Counted from the stretch's first letter, positions 36,559-46,374 are shown. The stretch: 64,000 nucleotides of DNA from Aggregicoccus sp. 17bor-14 (GCF_009659535.1 NZ_VJZZ01000024.1:1-64000), one strand, 5' to 3'. Program-made: numbers and translations. Notes: generated by a model from the letters alone, not told the origin.

Positions 36559-38028
36559 ATGAAGCGGCTCGGCATCTGCGCGGTGCTCCTGTTGACCCAG
36601 GTTGCGCTGTCCTGCGTGCGCAATCCGGCCACGGGCAAGAAGCAGTTCTCGCTCGTGTCCGAGTCGCAGGAGATCCAGCTCGGGCAGCAGGGGGCGGAGG
36701 AGGCGCGCCAGAGCATCGGCCTGTACGACGACGCCAAGGTGCAGGCCTACGTGGCGCAGCTGGGCAAGAAGCTGCTCGTGCACGCGCAGCGCCCGAACCT
36801 GCCCTGGAGCTTCCAGGTGGTGGACGATCCATCCGTCAACGCCTTCGCGCTGCCCGGCGGCCCCGTCTTCGTCACCCGCGGCATCCTCACGTACATGAAC
36901 TCGGAGGCGGAGCTCGCGGGCGTGATGGGCCACGAGATCGGCCACATCACCGCGCGCCACTCGGCGAACCAGCTCTCGAAGGCGGAGATCGCCCAGGTGG
37001 GGCTCGGCGTGGGCAGCATCTTCGTGCCCCAGGTGGCGCAGCTGGGCGGCGCGGGCCTGCAGCTGCTCTTCCTCAAGTACGGGCGCGACGCGGAGACGCA
37101 GGCCGACGAGCTGGGCTTCGGCTACATGCTGCAGGCCGGCTACGACCCGCGCCAGATGGGGGACATGTTCGTCACCCTGCAGCGCGTGGGCGAGGCGGCC
37201 GGCGGCGGGCTGCCCGAGTGGCTCAGCACGCACCCGGACCCCGGCAACCGCCTGCAGAAGACCGAGCAGCGCGTGGCGGCGCTCAACCGCGACCTCTCCG
37301 GCCTCGCGGTGGACCGCGACACCTACCTCGCCATGGTGGACGGCATGGTGTTCGGCGAAGACCCGCGCCAGGGCTTCTTCCGCGGCCAGACCTTCTACCA
37401 CCCCTCGCTCAAGCTGAAGCTGGAGTTCCCCCCGGGCTGGAAGACCCAGAACACGCCCCAGTCGGTGGCGGGGATGAGCGAGAAGCAGGACGCGCTGGTG
37501 GGCATGTCCGCCGCGGGCAAGCTCAGCCCCGAGCAGGCCGCGCAGAAGTTCTTCCAGCAGGAGGGCGTGCGCCAGGCGGCCGGCGCGAGCCAGGGCGACG
37601 TGAACGGCCTTCCTGCGGTGACCAGCTACTTCGAGGCGCAGACCCAGCAGGGCGCGATCGCGGGCATCGTCTCCTTCGTCTCCTACGGCGGCGCCACCTG
37701 GCAGCTCGTCGGCTACACCAGCGCGCAGGCCCTGCAGGGCTACGACTCCACCTTCCGCCACTTCATCACCAGCTTCGGGCCCGTCACGGACAAGAGCGTG
37801 CTCGACGTGCAGCCCGCGCGCGTGAAGCTGGTGAAGCTCACCGAGAGCATGACGCTGCAGCAGTTCCAGCAGCGCCACCCCTCCACCATTCCCATCGAGC
37901 AGCTCGCCATCATCAACGGCGTGAAGGCGACCGACAGCATCCCGGCGGGCACCACGCTCAAGCAGGTGGTGGGCGGTCCGGGCCCCGCCGTCAGCTCGGG
38001 CTCGGGTGCGAGCGGCGCCGCGCGCTGA
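36559..38028 (+). CDS. M48-family metalloprotease lipoprotein (BepA/LoiP-like)
   Basis: 489 residues. A lipoprotein signal ends VALSC. The M48 core carries HEIGH with H125, E126 and H129, followed by RDAETQADELG with the third zinc ligand, and STHPDPGNR, a hallmark of this subgroup. After residue 270 comes a region unlike BepA's TPR repeats: a globular domain (PGWKTQNTPQSVAG ... ) and a C-terminal segment with a LysM-like sequence (VKLVKLTESMTLQQFQQRHPSTIPIEQLAIINGV). A periplasmic role in outer-membrane protein quality control is likely. Its 3' end overlaps the convergent DUF2127 gene by 38 bases. Confidence 0.88.
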   Translation: MKRLGICAVLLLTQVALSCVRNPATGKKQFSLVSESQEIQLGQQGAEEARQSIGLYDDAKVQAYVAQLGKKLLVHAQRPNLPWSFQVVDDPSVNAFALPGGPVFVTRGILTYMNSEAELAGVMGHEIGHITARHSANQLSKAEIAQVGLGVGSIFVPQVAQLGGAGLQLLFLKYGRDAETQADELGFGYMLQAGYDPRQMGDMFVTLQRVGEAAGGGLPEWLSTHPDPGNRLQKTEQRVAALNRDLSGLAVDRDTYLAMVDGMVFGEDPRQGFFRGQTFYHPSLKLKLEFPPGWKTQNTPQSVAGMSEKQDALVGMSAAGKLSPEQAAQKFFQQEGVRQAAGASQGDVNGLPAVTSYFEAQTQQGAIAGIVSFVSYGGATWQLVGYTSAQALQGYDSTFRHFITSFGPVTDKSVLDVQPARVKLVKLTESMTLQQFQQRHPSTIPIEQLAIINGVKATDSIPAGTTLKQVVGGPGPAVSSGSGASGAAR

Positions 38029-38476
38029 GGCGCAGGCGCACGAGGTAGACGGCGATCGCCACGTTCACCACCAGCACCAGCACGCGCAGGGGCGTGGGGT
38101 GGTGCGCGAGCCCCCACAGCTCGAAGGGCACCAGCGCGCTCACGCCGGCCACCACCAGCCACTCGCCCCACGCGTAGCCCAGCCACAAGAGCACGCCCTC
38201 GAGCAGCGTGGTCGCGCCGTCCAGCCACGCGAAGGGCGCGCCCCGCTGCAGCGCGGAGGCGGTGACGTGCAGGTCCAGCCACGCCGCGAGCCGGTGGAAG
38301 AGCGCGCCCCACTCGAGCAGCTCCGCCGCGAGCCGCTGCTCGAAGCCCAGCACCCGGTCGGGCGCGAAGGTGAGCCACGCGGCGAGGAAGAGCACCGCGG
38401 GGGCCTTGAGGAACTTGTAGGCGACGATGAGCTTCAGCCCCGTCGGCCCCTGCCTCCCGTGTGGCTCGCGTTCCAT
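37991..38476 (-). CDS. DUF2127 membrane protein
   Basis: 161 residues, with four predicted membrane helices. The N-terminal GLKLIVAYKFLKA is typical of DUF2127, a small family of unknown function. It continues with LLEGVLLWLGYAWGEWLVV and a final FELW ... VLVLVVNVAIAVYLV pattern. It is encoded 22 bases downstream of the PoxB-like gene in the same direction, so the two are probably an operon. It overlaps the 3' end of the convergent M48 gene. Confidence 0.8.
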   Translation of the reverse strand: MEREPHGRQGPTGLKLIVAYKFLKAPAVLFLAAWLTFAPDRVLGFEQRLAAELLEWGALFHRLAAWLDLHVTASALQRGAPFAWLDGATTLLEGVLLWLGYAWGEWLVVAGVSALVPFELWGLAHHPTPLRVLVLVVNVAIAVYLVRLRLSARRRSHPSPS

Positions 38477-38498
38477 GAGCGCGGTGCTAGCGCGCTTC

Positions 38499-40289
38499 TC
38501 ACTTCTTGTCGTGGTGGGGCAGCACCGTGTCCACCATCCCCTTGAGGCTCTGCTTGATGAAGCCCCCGCGGTCCGGGTCGCCCCTGAGCACGCTCGCGGC
38601 GAAGGACTTGGCCTGCTCCAGGGTGATGTGCGGCGGGAGCGGGGGCACGTCCGGGTCGGTGTAGGCCTCGAGCACCACGGGGCGGTCGGCGCGGAAGGCC
38701 TCGTCCCAGGCGGGCCCCAGCTGCTCGGGGCGGTCCACGCGGATGCCCTTGAGCCCGAGCGACTCGGCGTACTTCGCGTAGGGGAAGTCCGGCAGGTCCT
38801 GGCTCGCCTCGTACTTGGGGTTGCCCTCCATCACGCGCATCTCCCACGTCACCTGGTTGAGGTCGCGGTTGTTGAGCACGAGCACGATGAGGCGCGGGTC
38901 CTGCCACTCCTTCCAGTACTTCGCGATGGTGACCAGCTCCGCGTTGCCGTTCATCTGCATCGCGCCGTCGCCCACCAGGGCCACCACCGCGCGGTGGGGG
39001 AACGCGAACTTCGCCCCGATGGCGTAGGGCACGCCGCAGCCCATGGTGGCGAGGTTGCCGGAGAGGCTCGCCAGCATGCCCTTGCGGATCTTCACGTCGC
39101 GCGCGAACCAGTTGGCGCTGCTGCCGGAGTCGGCCGCGAGGATGCAGCCGTCCGGCAACCGCGGGGACAGCTCCCAGAACACGCGCTGCGGGTTGATGGG
39201 CTTCGCGGACTCCATCGCGCGCGCCTCCAGCACCTTCCACCACTGCCGCACGCCCTTCTCCACCTCCTCGCGCCAGCCCCGGTCCTGCTTGCGCTGCAGC
39301 AGCGGGAGCAACGCGCGCAGGGTCTCGCGCGCATCGCCCGTGAGGTTCACGTCCATCGGGTAGCGGATGGAGAGCATGCGGCCGTCCAGGTCGATCTGCA
39401 CCGCCTTCGCCTGCCCCTCCTTGGGGAGGAACTCGGAGTAGGGGAAGCTCGAGCCCACCATCAGGAGCGTGTCGCAGCCCATCATCAGGTCCCAGCTGGG
39501 CTTGGTGCCCAGCAGGCCGATGGCGCCCGTCACGAAGGGCAGCTCGTCCGGCAGCACCGCCTTGCCCAAGAGCGCCTTGGCCACGCCCGCGCCGAGCACG
39601 TCGGCCACCTCCACCAGCTCGTCCGCCGCGCCGAAGGCGCCCGCGCCCGCGAGGATGGCCACCTTCTTGCCGGCATTCAGCAGCTCCGCCGCGCGCCGCA
39701 GGTCTCCTTCCGTGGGCAGCACGCGCGGGTCGCTGTAGCCCACGCCCGAGTGCACGGTGCCGTGCGCGCGCTCCGGCGGGCTGTAGGGCAGGTCCTGCAC
39801 GTCGTTGGGCAGGATGATGCAGGTGACGGTGCGCTCGGCGCGCGCGATGCGCACCGCGCGGTCCACCACGTGCCGCACCTGCGAGGGCTCGGTGACCATC
39901 TGCACGTACTCGTGCGCCACGTCCTTGAAGAGCGTGGGCAGGTCCACCTCCTGCTGGTAGTGCCCGCCCAGCGCCGCGCGCGCCTGCTGCCCCACGATGG
40001 CCACCACCGGGCGGTGGTCCAGCTTCGCGTCGTACAGGCCGTTGAGCAGGTGGATGGCGCCGGGGCCGCTGGTGGCGAGGCACACGCCCACCTCGCCGGT
40101 GAACTTGGCGTGCGCGCACGCCATGAAGGCCGCCATCTCCTCGTGCCGCGTCTGGATGAACTGGAAGTCGGGGTGGCGCCCCAGCGCGCCCATGATGCCG
40201 TTGATGCCGTCGCCCGGGTAGCCGTAGAGCCGGTGCACGCCCCACTGCGAGAGGCGGAAGAGGAGGTAGTCGGCGACGGTGGCGCTCAT
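38499..40289 (-). CDS. Thiamine-diphosphate enzyme, pyruvate oxidase (PoxB)-like
   Basis: 596 residues with the three-domain layout of the acetohydroxyacid synthase/pyruvate oxidase family. The activating Glu is in QTRHEEMAAF near residue 50. The central domain (about 190-330) would bind FAD. The C-terminal ThDP motif runs from VALVGDGAMQMNG to VLNNRD. A C-terminal amphipathic segment (FIKQSLKGMVDTVL) resembles the membrane-binding tail of E. coli PoxB, which decarboxylates pyruvate to acetate and passes electrons to quinone. Substrate remains inferred, since related enzymes act on other keto acids. It sits upstream of DUF2127 and diverges from a CPA1 antiporter. Confidence 0.82.
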   Translation of the reverse strand: MSATVADYLLFRLSQWGVHRLYGYPGDGINGIMGALGRHPDFQFIQTRHEEMAAFMACAHAKFTGEVGVCLATSGPGAIHLLNGLYDAKLDHRPVVAIVGQQARAALGGHYQQEVDLPTLFKDVAHEYVQMVTEPSQVRHVVDRAVRIARAERTVTCIILPNDVQDLPYSPPERAHGTVHSGVGYSDPRVLPTEGDLRRAAELLNAGKKVAILAGAGAFGAADELVEVADVLGAGVAKALLGKAVLPDELPFVTGAIGLLGTKPSWDLMMGCDTLLMVGSSFPYSEFLPKEGQAKAVQIDLDGRMLSIRYPMDVNLTGDARETLRALLPLLQRKQDRGWREEVEKGVRQWWKVLEARAMESAKPINPQRVFWELSPRLPDGCILAADSGSSANWFARDVKIRKGMLASLSGNLATMGCGVPYAIGAKFAFPHRAVVALVGDGAMQMNGNAELVTIAKYWKEWQDPRLIVLVLNNRDLNQVTWEMRVMEGNPKYEASQDLPDFPYAKYAESLGLKGIRVDRPEQLGPAWDEAFRADRPVVLEAYTDPDVPPLPPHITLEQAKSFAASVLRGDPDRGGFIKQSLKGMVDTVLPHHDKK

Positions 40290-40495
40290 CAGGGGCTCCA
40301 GAGCAAGGGGGTGCTTTGAGGAGAAACTAGGTATGCAGGGCCGCCCCTTCAGGTCCGGGCCGCCCGTCCTACTGCACGCCGCCGGGGGCGGGCGAGGGCC
40401 CGGCCCCCGTCCGGCAGGGCGTGCGGGCGTCCGCTGAAGGGCAGTGTGCCCCGCGCGCTGCCGGCCGGGCGCGCGCCGTGCCTAGCTTCGGGGGA

Positions 40496-41716
40496 ATGGT
40501 CGCGGTCCTCGTCTACGCCGTCGCGCTGGTGCTGGCCGCGCTCTTCTCCTCGCTCGCGCGCCGCAGCGTGCTCTCCACCTCCGTGCTCTTCCTCGGGGCC
40601 GGGGTGGTGACGGGGCCGGGCGTGCTCGGGCTGGTGGACGTGCAGCCGGACTCGCCGCTGGTGATGTGGCTCGCCGAGGTCGCACTCGTCACGGTGCTCT
40701 TCAGCGACGGGATGCGCACCCCGCTGCAGGAGCTGACGCGCGCGGCCTCGCTGCCGGCGCGCGCGCTGCTGGTCGGAATGCCCCTCACCTTCGGGCTGAT
40801 CGCGCTGCTCGGCCACCTGCTCGCGGACCTGCGCTGGCCCGAGGCGCTGCTGCTCGCCGCGGTGCTCAGCCCCACGGACCCCGTCTTCGCCTCGGCGCTC
40901 GCGGGCGAGCGCGCGGTGCCGCGCGGGCTGCGCCAGCTGCTCAACGTGGAGAGCGCGGTGAACGACGGCATCGCCCTGCCCGCGGTGGTGGTGCTGCTGG
41001 AGCTGTGCAGCCGCGATCCGCTGCGCCCCCTGCCCCTGCTGCTGGAGGTGGCGGGCGGGGTGGCGCTGGGGTTGGCCATCCCCTGGCTCGTGCTGCAGTT
41101 GGCGCGGCTGAGGGCGCTGGGCGCGAGCGACGACTACCTGCCCCTCGGCTCCTTCGGCCTCGGGCTCACGGTGTTCGCGGTGGCGAAGCTCACCCACGCG
41201 AACGAGTTCCTCGCGGTGTTCGCCGCCGGCGTCACCATCAGCACTGTGGCACCGCGCGCGCGCCCCGCCTTCGCGCGCTTCGGCGAGCTGCTCACCGAGC
41301 TGTTCAAGCTCGCGGCCCTGCTGCTCTTCGGCGCGCTCATGTCCCCGCACCTGCTCAAGGGCCTGTCCGCCGGTGACTGGGCCTTCGCGCTGCTCGCGCT
41401 GCTGCTCGCGCGCCCGGTGGGACTCCTGCTCTCGCTCGTGGGCAGCCCGCTCACGGGCAAGGAGCGGCTCGCGGGGGCGTGGTTCGGCCCGCGCGGCTTC
41501 GCCACCGTGGTGTACAGCCTGCAGGTGCTGCAGAGCGGCATCCCGGGCGCCCGCAAGCTCTTCCACCTCGCGGCGCTGGTGGTGGCCGCCTCGGTGATTG
41601 CCCACTCCTCCACCGACACCGTGATTGCCCGGCGCTTCATGGGCCCCGAGGAGGAGGAGCCCGAGCCGTCCGACCCGGACGCGGGCAGCTCAGGCGAGGA
41701 GCCGGTGCCACGCTGA
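40496..41716 (+). CDS. CPA1-family sodium/proton antiporter
   Basis: 406 residues, about twelve membrane helices. CPA1 marks are LSPTDPVFASAL in helix 4-5, NVESAVNDGIALP with the Asn-Asp ion-binding pair, and FGPRGFATVVYSL near the end. The ND pair marks the electroneutral CPA1 type rather than CPA2. A short acidic tail (EEEEPEPSDPD) faces the cytoplasm. The start at 40496 has GGGGGA upstream. It diverges from the PoxB-like gene and its end overlaps the convergent dehydrogenase gene by 27 bases. NhaR, 20 kb to the left, is the only visible Na+-type regulator. Confidence 0.87.
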   Translation: MVAVLVYAVALVLAALFSSLARRSVLSTSVLFLGAGVVTGPGVLGLVDVQPDSPLVMWLAEVALVTVLFSDGMRTPLQELTRAASLPARALLVGMPLTFGLIALLGHLLADLRWPEALLLAAVLSPTDPVFASALAGERAVPRGLRQLLNVESAVNDGIALPAVVVLLELCSRDPLRPLPLLLEVAGGVALGLAIPWLVLQLARLRALGASDDYLPLGSFGLGLTVFAVAKLTHANEFLAVFAAGVTISTVAPRARPAFARFGELLTELFKLAALLLFGALMSPHLLKGLSAGDWAFALLALLLARPVGLLLSLVGSPLTGKERLAGAWFGPRGFATVVYSLQVLQSGIPGARKLFHLAALVVAASVIAHSSTDTVIARRFMGPEEEEPEPSDPDAGSSGEEPVPR

Positions 41717-44700
41717 GGCGCGGCGGCGGCGGTGCGCGAGCTCGCCCAGGGCCCCGCGCAGCCGCTCGCGCGCGGAGGCCGGACGGCGGCGCGGGCGCAG
41801 GGCGAGCGCCCCCGCGAGCGCGGCCCCGAGCCCTCCCGCCAGCAGCGCGGAGAGGGGCAGGGGCGGCGCCTCCTCGTTCGGCAGCGCCTTCGTCTCGGGC
41901 GCCTCGCCCGGGCGCAGCCGGGCGCCGCTCAGCGCGAGCCGCAGCACCTGGGCGAGGTGCAGCGCCTTGCGGCCGGTCCCCTGGGCTATTTGCTCGCGGC
42001 AGCTGAAGCCGTCCGCCACCACCAGCGCGTCCGCGCCCGCGTGGCGCACCGCCGGCAGCAGGTGGCGCTCGCCGCAGCGCTGCGAGACGTCGTAGTGCCC
42101 TGCCTCGAAGCCGAAGGCCCCCGCCATGCCGCAGCAGCTGGACTCGGGGACCGCGGCCTTCACGCCCGCGCGCTCCAGCACCTTCAGCTCGGAGTCGAAG
42201 TCCAGCACCGAGCGGTGGTGGCAGTGGCCCTGCACCACCGCGCGGCGCTCGAGCGCCGGCATCTGGAAGTCCTTCGCCTCCTTCTGCAAGAGCTCGCTCA
42301 GCGCGTAGGTCTGCTGGCTCAGCCGCTTCGCGTTCTGGTCGTGGGGGAAGAGCCCGGTGAGCTCGTCGCGGAAGACGGCGGCGCAGCTGGGCTCGAGCAC
42401 CACGAAGGGCACGCCCGCCTCGATCTCCTTCGCGAAGCGGGTGAGCACCTGCTGCAGCAGCCGCTTCGCCGTGTCCAGCATCCCGTAGTCGTAGAGGGGA
42501 CGCCCGCAGCACAGGAAGCCCTGCGGCACGCGCGGCGAGAAGCCCGCGGCCTCCAGCACCTCGAGCGCGCTCTGCCCGGTGTCCGGGTGGAAGTGGTTGT
42601 TGAAGGTGTCCGGGAAGAGGATGACCTCGCGCCCCTTCGCGCTCTGCACGGGACGCCCGCGCGCGAGCTGCTGCAGTGTGGCGCGCGCGAAGGCCGGGAT
42701 GCGCCGCTCCGGGTGCACGCCGGCGGCCCACCGCGCGAGCCGCGAGAGGCCGCGCGTCTGGGTGAAGGTGTTGGCGAGCCGCGGCACGAGCGCCGCGGCG
42801 CGCGCCCAGAACATGATCAGCCCGAAGGCGTAGGCGTGGCGGGGGCGCAGGCGGCCCTCGTAGTAGTGGCTGAGGAACTCGGCCTTGTAGGTGGCCATGT
42901 CCACGTTGACGGGGCAGTCGCTCTTGCAGCCCTTGCACGCGAGGCACAGGTCCAGCGCCTCCTTCACGCTCTCGCTCCTCCAGCCCTCCTTCAACGGGTC
43001 TCCCTGCAGCATCTCGAAGAGCAGGTGGGTGCGGCCGCGCGTGGAGTGCTGCTCCTCGCGCGTGACCATGTAGCTGGGGCACATGGTGCCCCCTTCCGTG
43101 CGCCGGCACAGCCCCACCCCCACGCAGCGGGTGGTGGCGCGCGCGAAGCTGCCCTGGTCGTGCGGGAACTGGAAGTGAGTGCGCAGCGGCGGCGGCTCGT
43201 AGTGCGTGCCCAGGCGCAGGTTCTCGTCCAAGCGGTAGGGGTCCACCACCTTGTGCGGGTTCATCCGGTTGAGCGGGTCCCACAGCGCCTTGAACTCGCC
43301 CATGGCGCGCACCAGCTCATCGCCGAACATCTTCGGCAGCAGCTCCGCGCGCGACTGCCCGTCCCCGTGCTCTCCCGAAAGGCTGCCGCCGTAGCGCACC
43401 ACCAGGTCCGCCGCCTCCTCGGCGAAGCGGCGGTAGTTGCGCAAGCCCTCCTTCGAGCGCAGCCCGAAGTTGATGCGGCAGTGGATGCAGCCCTGACCGA
43501 AGTGCCCGTAGAGCGCCGCGTGGTAGCCGTGACGCCCGAGCAGCGCGCGGAAGTCGCGCAGGTAGCCGCCCACCCGGTCCGGCGGCACCGCAGCGTCCTC
43601 CCAGCCAGGCCAGGCGTCCGGCTCGCCGGGGATGAAGGCGGTGGCGCCCAGGCCGCTCTCGCGCACCTCCCACAGGAGCTTCTCCTGCGCCGGGTCGTCG
43701 AAGAGGGACATGTGGGGCGCGTGCGGCTCGCGCTTCAGCGCCTCCATCAGCGCGCGCGCCTGCGCGTCCGCCTCCTCGCGCGAGTCCCCGCCGAACTCGA
43801 CCATCAGCCAGCCGCGCCCCTCCGGCAGCAGCGAGAGGTCGCTCACGTCGAGCCCCTTGCGCCGCATGCCATCCAGCAGCACGTCGTCCAGCCCCTCGAG
43901 CGCGATGGGGCCGCTCTGCAGCACGCGCGGCAGGTGGTCCGCGGCGCGGTACACGTCCGGGTAGCCCAGCACCAGCAGGCTGCGCACCCGCGGGTTGGGC
44001 ACGAGCCGCAGCGTCGCCTCCAGGATGGTGACGAGCGTGCCCTCGCTGCCCACCAGCGCGCGCGCCACCTGGAAGCCCTTCTCCGGCAGCAGCTCGTCCA
44101 GGTTGTAGCCGGAGATGCGGCGGGGAATGTCCGGGTAGCGCTCGCGGATGAGGGGCGCGTAGCGGTCGCGCAGCCGGCGCATGCCGCGGTACAGCTCGCC
44201 CACCCGGCCCCCCTGCCGCTCGAGCCGCGCGAGCTCCTCCTCCGAGGTGGCGCCCACCTTGAGGCGCAGCCCGTCGTAGGTGAGCACCTCCAGCGCCTCC
44301 ACGTTGTCCGAGGTGCGCCCGGCCATCTGCGCGTGCATGCCGCAGCTGTTGTTGCCCAGCATCCCGCCCAGGGTGCAGCGGTTGTGGGTGGCCGGGTCCG
44401 GGCCGAAGGTGAGCCCGTGGCGCTGCACCGCCACGCTGCGCAGGTCGTCCAGGACGATCCCCGGCTGCACGCGCGCGGTGCGGCGCTCCGGGTCGATGGA
44501 GAGCAGCCGCCCGTAGTGGCGCGTCAGGTCCATCACCACCGCCACGTTGCAGCACTGCCCTGCGAGGCTGGTGCCCCCGCCGCGGCTGAGCACCGGCGCG
44601 CCGAACTCGCGGCAGGTGCGCACCACCTGCGCGATGTCCTCCGCGCTGCGCGGGCGCACCACGCCGAGCGGCACCTGGCGGTAGTTGGAGGCGTCCGTCG

Positions 44701-44887
44701 CGTAGAGGGCGCGCGCGCCCGCGTCGAACTGCACGTCGCCCTCCTCCCCGCCGCGCAGCCTGCGGCGCAGCGCCCTCTCCAGCCCGCGCAGGTCCAGCGC
44801 GCGCCTCTCCTCCTGCGCATGGCGCACCGGGGGTGTGGAGGGAGAGGGCGGCGGAAGGGTGGGCTGCTGCGGGGGCTCGGGCCTCAT
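41690..44887 (-). CDS. Fused FAD-linked dehydrogenase and iron-sulfur subunit (GlcD-GlcF/D-lactate dehydrogenase type)
   Basis: 1065 residues. The N half (about 50-530) is an FAD-binding_4 plus FAD_oxidase_C dehydrogenase: PRSAEDIAQVVR, LSRGGGTSLAGQ, GNNSCGMHAQMAGRT, and GHFGQGCIHCRINF, YGGSLSGEHGDGQ. The C half has two 4Fe-4S clusters (CVGVGLCRR ... MCPSY; CLACKGCKSDCP) and two CCG domains (FLCCGRPLYDYG; SSCCGMAGAFG). A membrane helix close to the C terminus (LSALLAGGLGAALAGALAL) would anchor it. It oxidises a 2-hydroxy acid and passes electrons to quinone; the exact substrate is unclear. It is coupled by ATGA overlap to the enolase-superfamily gene upstream. Confidence 0.88.
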   Translation of the reverse strand: MRPEPPQQPTLPPPSPSTPPVRHAQEERRALDLRGLERALRRRLRGGEEGDVQFDAGARALYATDASNYRQVPLGVVRPRSAEDIAQVVRTCREFGAPVLSRGGGTSLAGQCCNVAVVMDLTRHYGRLLSIDPERRTARVQPGIVLDDLRSVAVQRHGLTFGPDPATHNRCTLGGMLGNNSCGMHAQMAGRTSDNVEALEVLTYDGLRLKVGATSEEELARLERQGGRVGELYRGMRRLRDRYAPLIRERYPDIPRRISGYNLDELLPEKGFQVARALVGSEGTLVTILEATLRLVPNPRVRSLLVLGYPDVYRAADHLPRVLQSGPIALEGLDDVLLDGMRRKGLDVSDLSLLPEGRGWLMVEFGGDSREEADAQARALMEALKREPHAPHMSLFDDPAQEKLLWEVRESGLGATAFIPGEPDAWPGWEDAAVPPDRVGGYLRDFRALLGRHGYHAALYGHFGQGCIHCRINFGLRSKEGLRNYRRFAEEAADLVVRYGGSLSGEHGDGQSRAELLPKMFGDELVRAMGEFKALWDPLNRMNPHKVVDPYRLDENLRLGTHYEPPPLRTHFQFPHDQGSFARATTRCVGVGLCRRTEGGTMCPSYMVTREEQHSTRGRTHLLFEMLQGDPLKEGWRSESVKEALDLCLACKGCKSDCPVNVDMATYKAEFLSHYYEGRLRPRHAYAFGLIMFWARAAALVPRLANTFTQTRGLSRLARWAAGVHPERRIPAFARATLQQLARGRPVQSAKGREVILFPDTFNNHFHPDTGQSALEVLEAAGFSPRVPQGFLCCGRPLYDYGMLDTAKRLLQQVLTRFAKEIEAGVPFVVLEPSCAAVFRDELTGLFPHDQNAKRLSQQTYALSELLQKEAKDFQMPALERRAVVQGHCHHRSVLDFDSELKVLERAGVKAAVPESSCCGMAGAFGFEAGHYDVSQRCGERHLLPAVRHAGADALVVADGFSCREQIAQGTGRKALHLAQVLRLALSGARLRPGEAPETKALPNEEAPPLPLSALLAGGLGAALAGALALRPRRRPASARERLRGALGELAHRRRRASAWHRLLA

Positions 44888-46011
44888 GCGCTTCCTCTCA
44901 CGGCGAAGGGCGCGGCGTCCGCGCGCTTGAAGGTGAGCCCCAGGCCGGGGCGGGAGAGGTCCGGCGCGAGCGCGCCGTCCACCGGCTGCACCACGCCGTC
45001 GAAGAAGCGCTGCTCGAGCCGCGCGTGGTCGTGGAAGTACTCGAGGTGCACGAGCCTGCGCGCACACGCCGCCGGGTGCAGGTGCAGGCTGGGGGCGCAG
45101 TGCGCGGAGAGCGGCAGCCCCCACGCCTCGCACAGCGCGTCCGCCTGCAGGAAGCCGGTGACGCCGAGGCAGCGCGTGGCGTCCGCCTGCAGCACGTGCA
45201 CGCTGCCCTGCTCCAGCATGCGCCGGAAGTAGGGGGGGCGGTCCCCGTACTCGCCCGCGGCCACCTGCATCCCCGGCGGCACGCGCGCGCACAGGAGCGC
45301 GAGCCCCGGCAGGTCATCGCTGCTCACGGGCTCCTCGAACCAGCGCACGCCCTGCGCGGCGAAGCGCTCGGCGAGCGCGAGCGCCTGGGCGCGCGAGTAC
45401 GCGCCGTTCGCGTCCACGAAGAGCTCGGTGCCGGGGCCCACCGCCTCGCGCGCCGCCGCCACGCGCGCCGGGTCCTCCGCCGGCGCGCTGCCCACCTTCA
45501 TCTTCACGCGGCTCAAGCCCTCCTCCACCCAGCCGGCGAGCTGGCGCTGCAGCTGCACCACGGAATACGAGGTGAAGCCGCCGCTGCCGTACGCGGGCAC
45601 GCGCGAGCGCGCGGCGCCCAGCAGCCGCACCAGGGGCACGCCCAAAGCGCGCGCCTTCGCGTCCCACAGGGCCGCGTCCAGCGCGGAGAGCGCCATGGCC
45701 ACCAGGCCTCCGCTGCCGAGGTTGCGCACCTGGGTGAGCAGCCCCGCCATGCAGGCGGGCACGTCGAAGGCGTCCTCGCCCACCAGGTGGGGAGCGAGCG
45801 TGCGGGCGATGAGCTCCGCCGCGCTCGCGTCCGCGTAGGTGTAGCCCAGCCCCGCCGCGTCCCCCGCCTCGAGCTCCACCAGCACCAGCGTGGTGGCGCT
45901 CCACGCGAGGGTGCCGTCCGCCTCGGGCGCATCCGTGGGCAGCGTGTACGCGCTCGGCGTCACGCGCGTGACGGGCAGGGCGCCGCGGTGCTTCGGAAAT
46001 GACGGGGCCAT
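44884..46011 (-). CDS. Enolase-superfamily enzyme, mandelate racemase/muconate cycloisomerase type
   Basis: 375 residues. Mandelate-racemase subgroup residues are visible: K-x-K in RVKMKVG, metal ligands in FVDANGA, WFEEPV and AAGEYGD, then QADATRCLGV and SAHCAPSLHLH as the Asp-His dyad. With both K-x-K and Asp-His acid/base pairs it fits racemases and sugar-acid dehydratases rather than muconate enzymes. Its coupling (4-base overlap) to a hydroxy-acid dehydrogenase suggests that a hydroxy or sugar acid is racemised or dehydrated and then oxidised. The start at 46011 is the first ATG upstream of the conserved core. Confidence 0.85.
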   Translation of the reverse strand: MAPSFPKHRGALPVTRVTPSAYTLPTDAPEADGTLAWSATTLVLVELEAGDAAGLGYTYADASAAELIARTLAPHLVGEDAFDVPACMAGLLTQVRNLGSGGLVAMALSALDAALWDAKARALGVPLVRLLGAARSRVPAYGSGGFTSYSVVQLQRQLAGWVEEGLSRVKMKVGSAPAEDPARVAAAREAVGPGTELFVDANGAYSRAQALALAERFAAQGVRWFEEPVSSDDLPGLALLCARVPPGMQVAAGEYGDRPPYFRRMLEQGSVHVLQADATRCLGVTGFLQADALCEAWGLPLSAHCAPSLHLHPAACARRLVHLEYFHDHARLEQRFFDGVVQPVDGALAPDLSRPGLGLTFKRADAAPFAVRGSA

Positions 46012-46374
46012 GCGGGCCTTCCGCTCGGGGGGCCCCGGCGCGCGCAGCCAGGGTGGGGAGGGTGTGGAGGGCGGGGGTCGCCGGGGCAGGGCCACGTGCG
46101 CGCGCACACTCCGAGCGCGAGGCCCTGCGCCGTCCACGAGGGGTGCGGCGCTCCGTCCACCCCTGAAAGTGTGACCACAAAACAATGCGTGCAAGGGTGC
46201 ATCCGGTCGCGCCCGCGGGTCCGCCTGCCCTGCAGGCGGCGGCGCCGTGCGCGCAGCGGAGCGGAATCTCGCGCGAGCCGTGCACGGCAGGCCCGCGCGA
46301 GTGTCCTCCGCTGGGCCCGCGCGGGCGCGGAGGGCTTCCGCGCGGGGGCCTTCGCACATAGCTCGGCGGGCATC
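46012..46374. other. 363-base divergent promoter region of the enolase operon and TIGR02587 gene
   Basis: No protein is evident. The one AT-rich island, about 46164-46187, contains TGTGACCACA (46170-46179), a perfect 4-2-4 inverted repeat that could be an operator half-set for a GntR- or CRP-like protein. The remainder is GC-rich without clear features. No regulator gene is adjacent. Confidence 0.4.
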
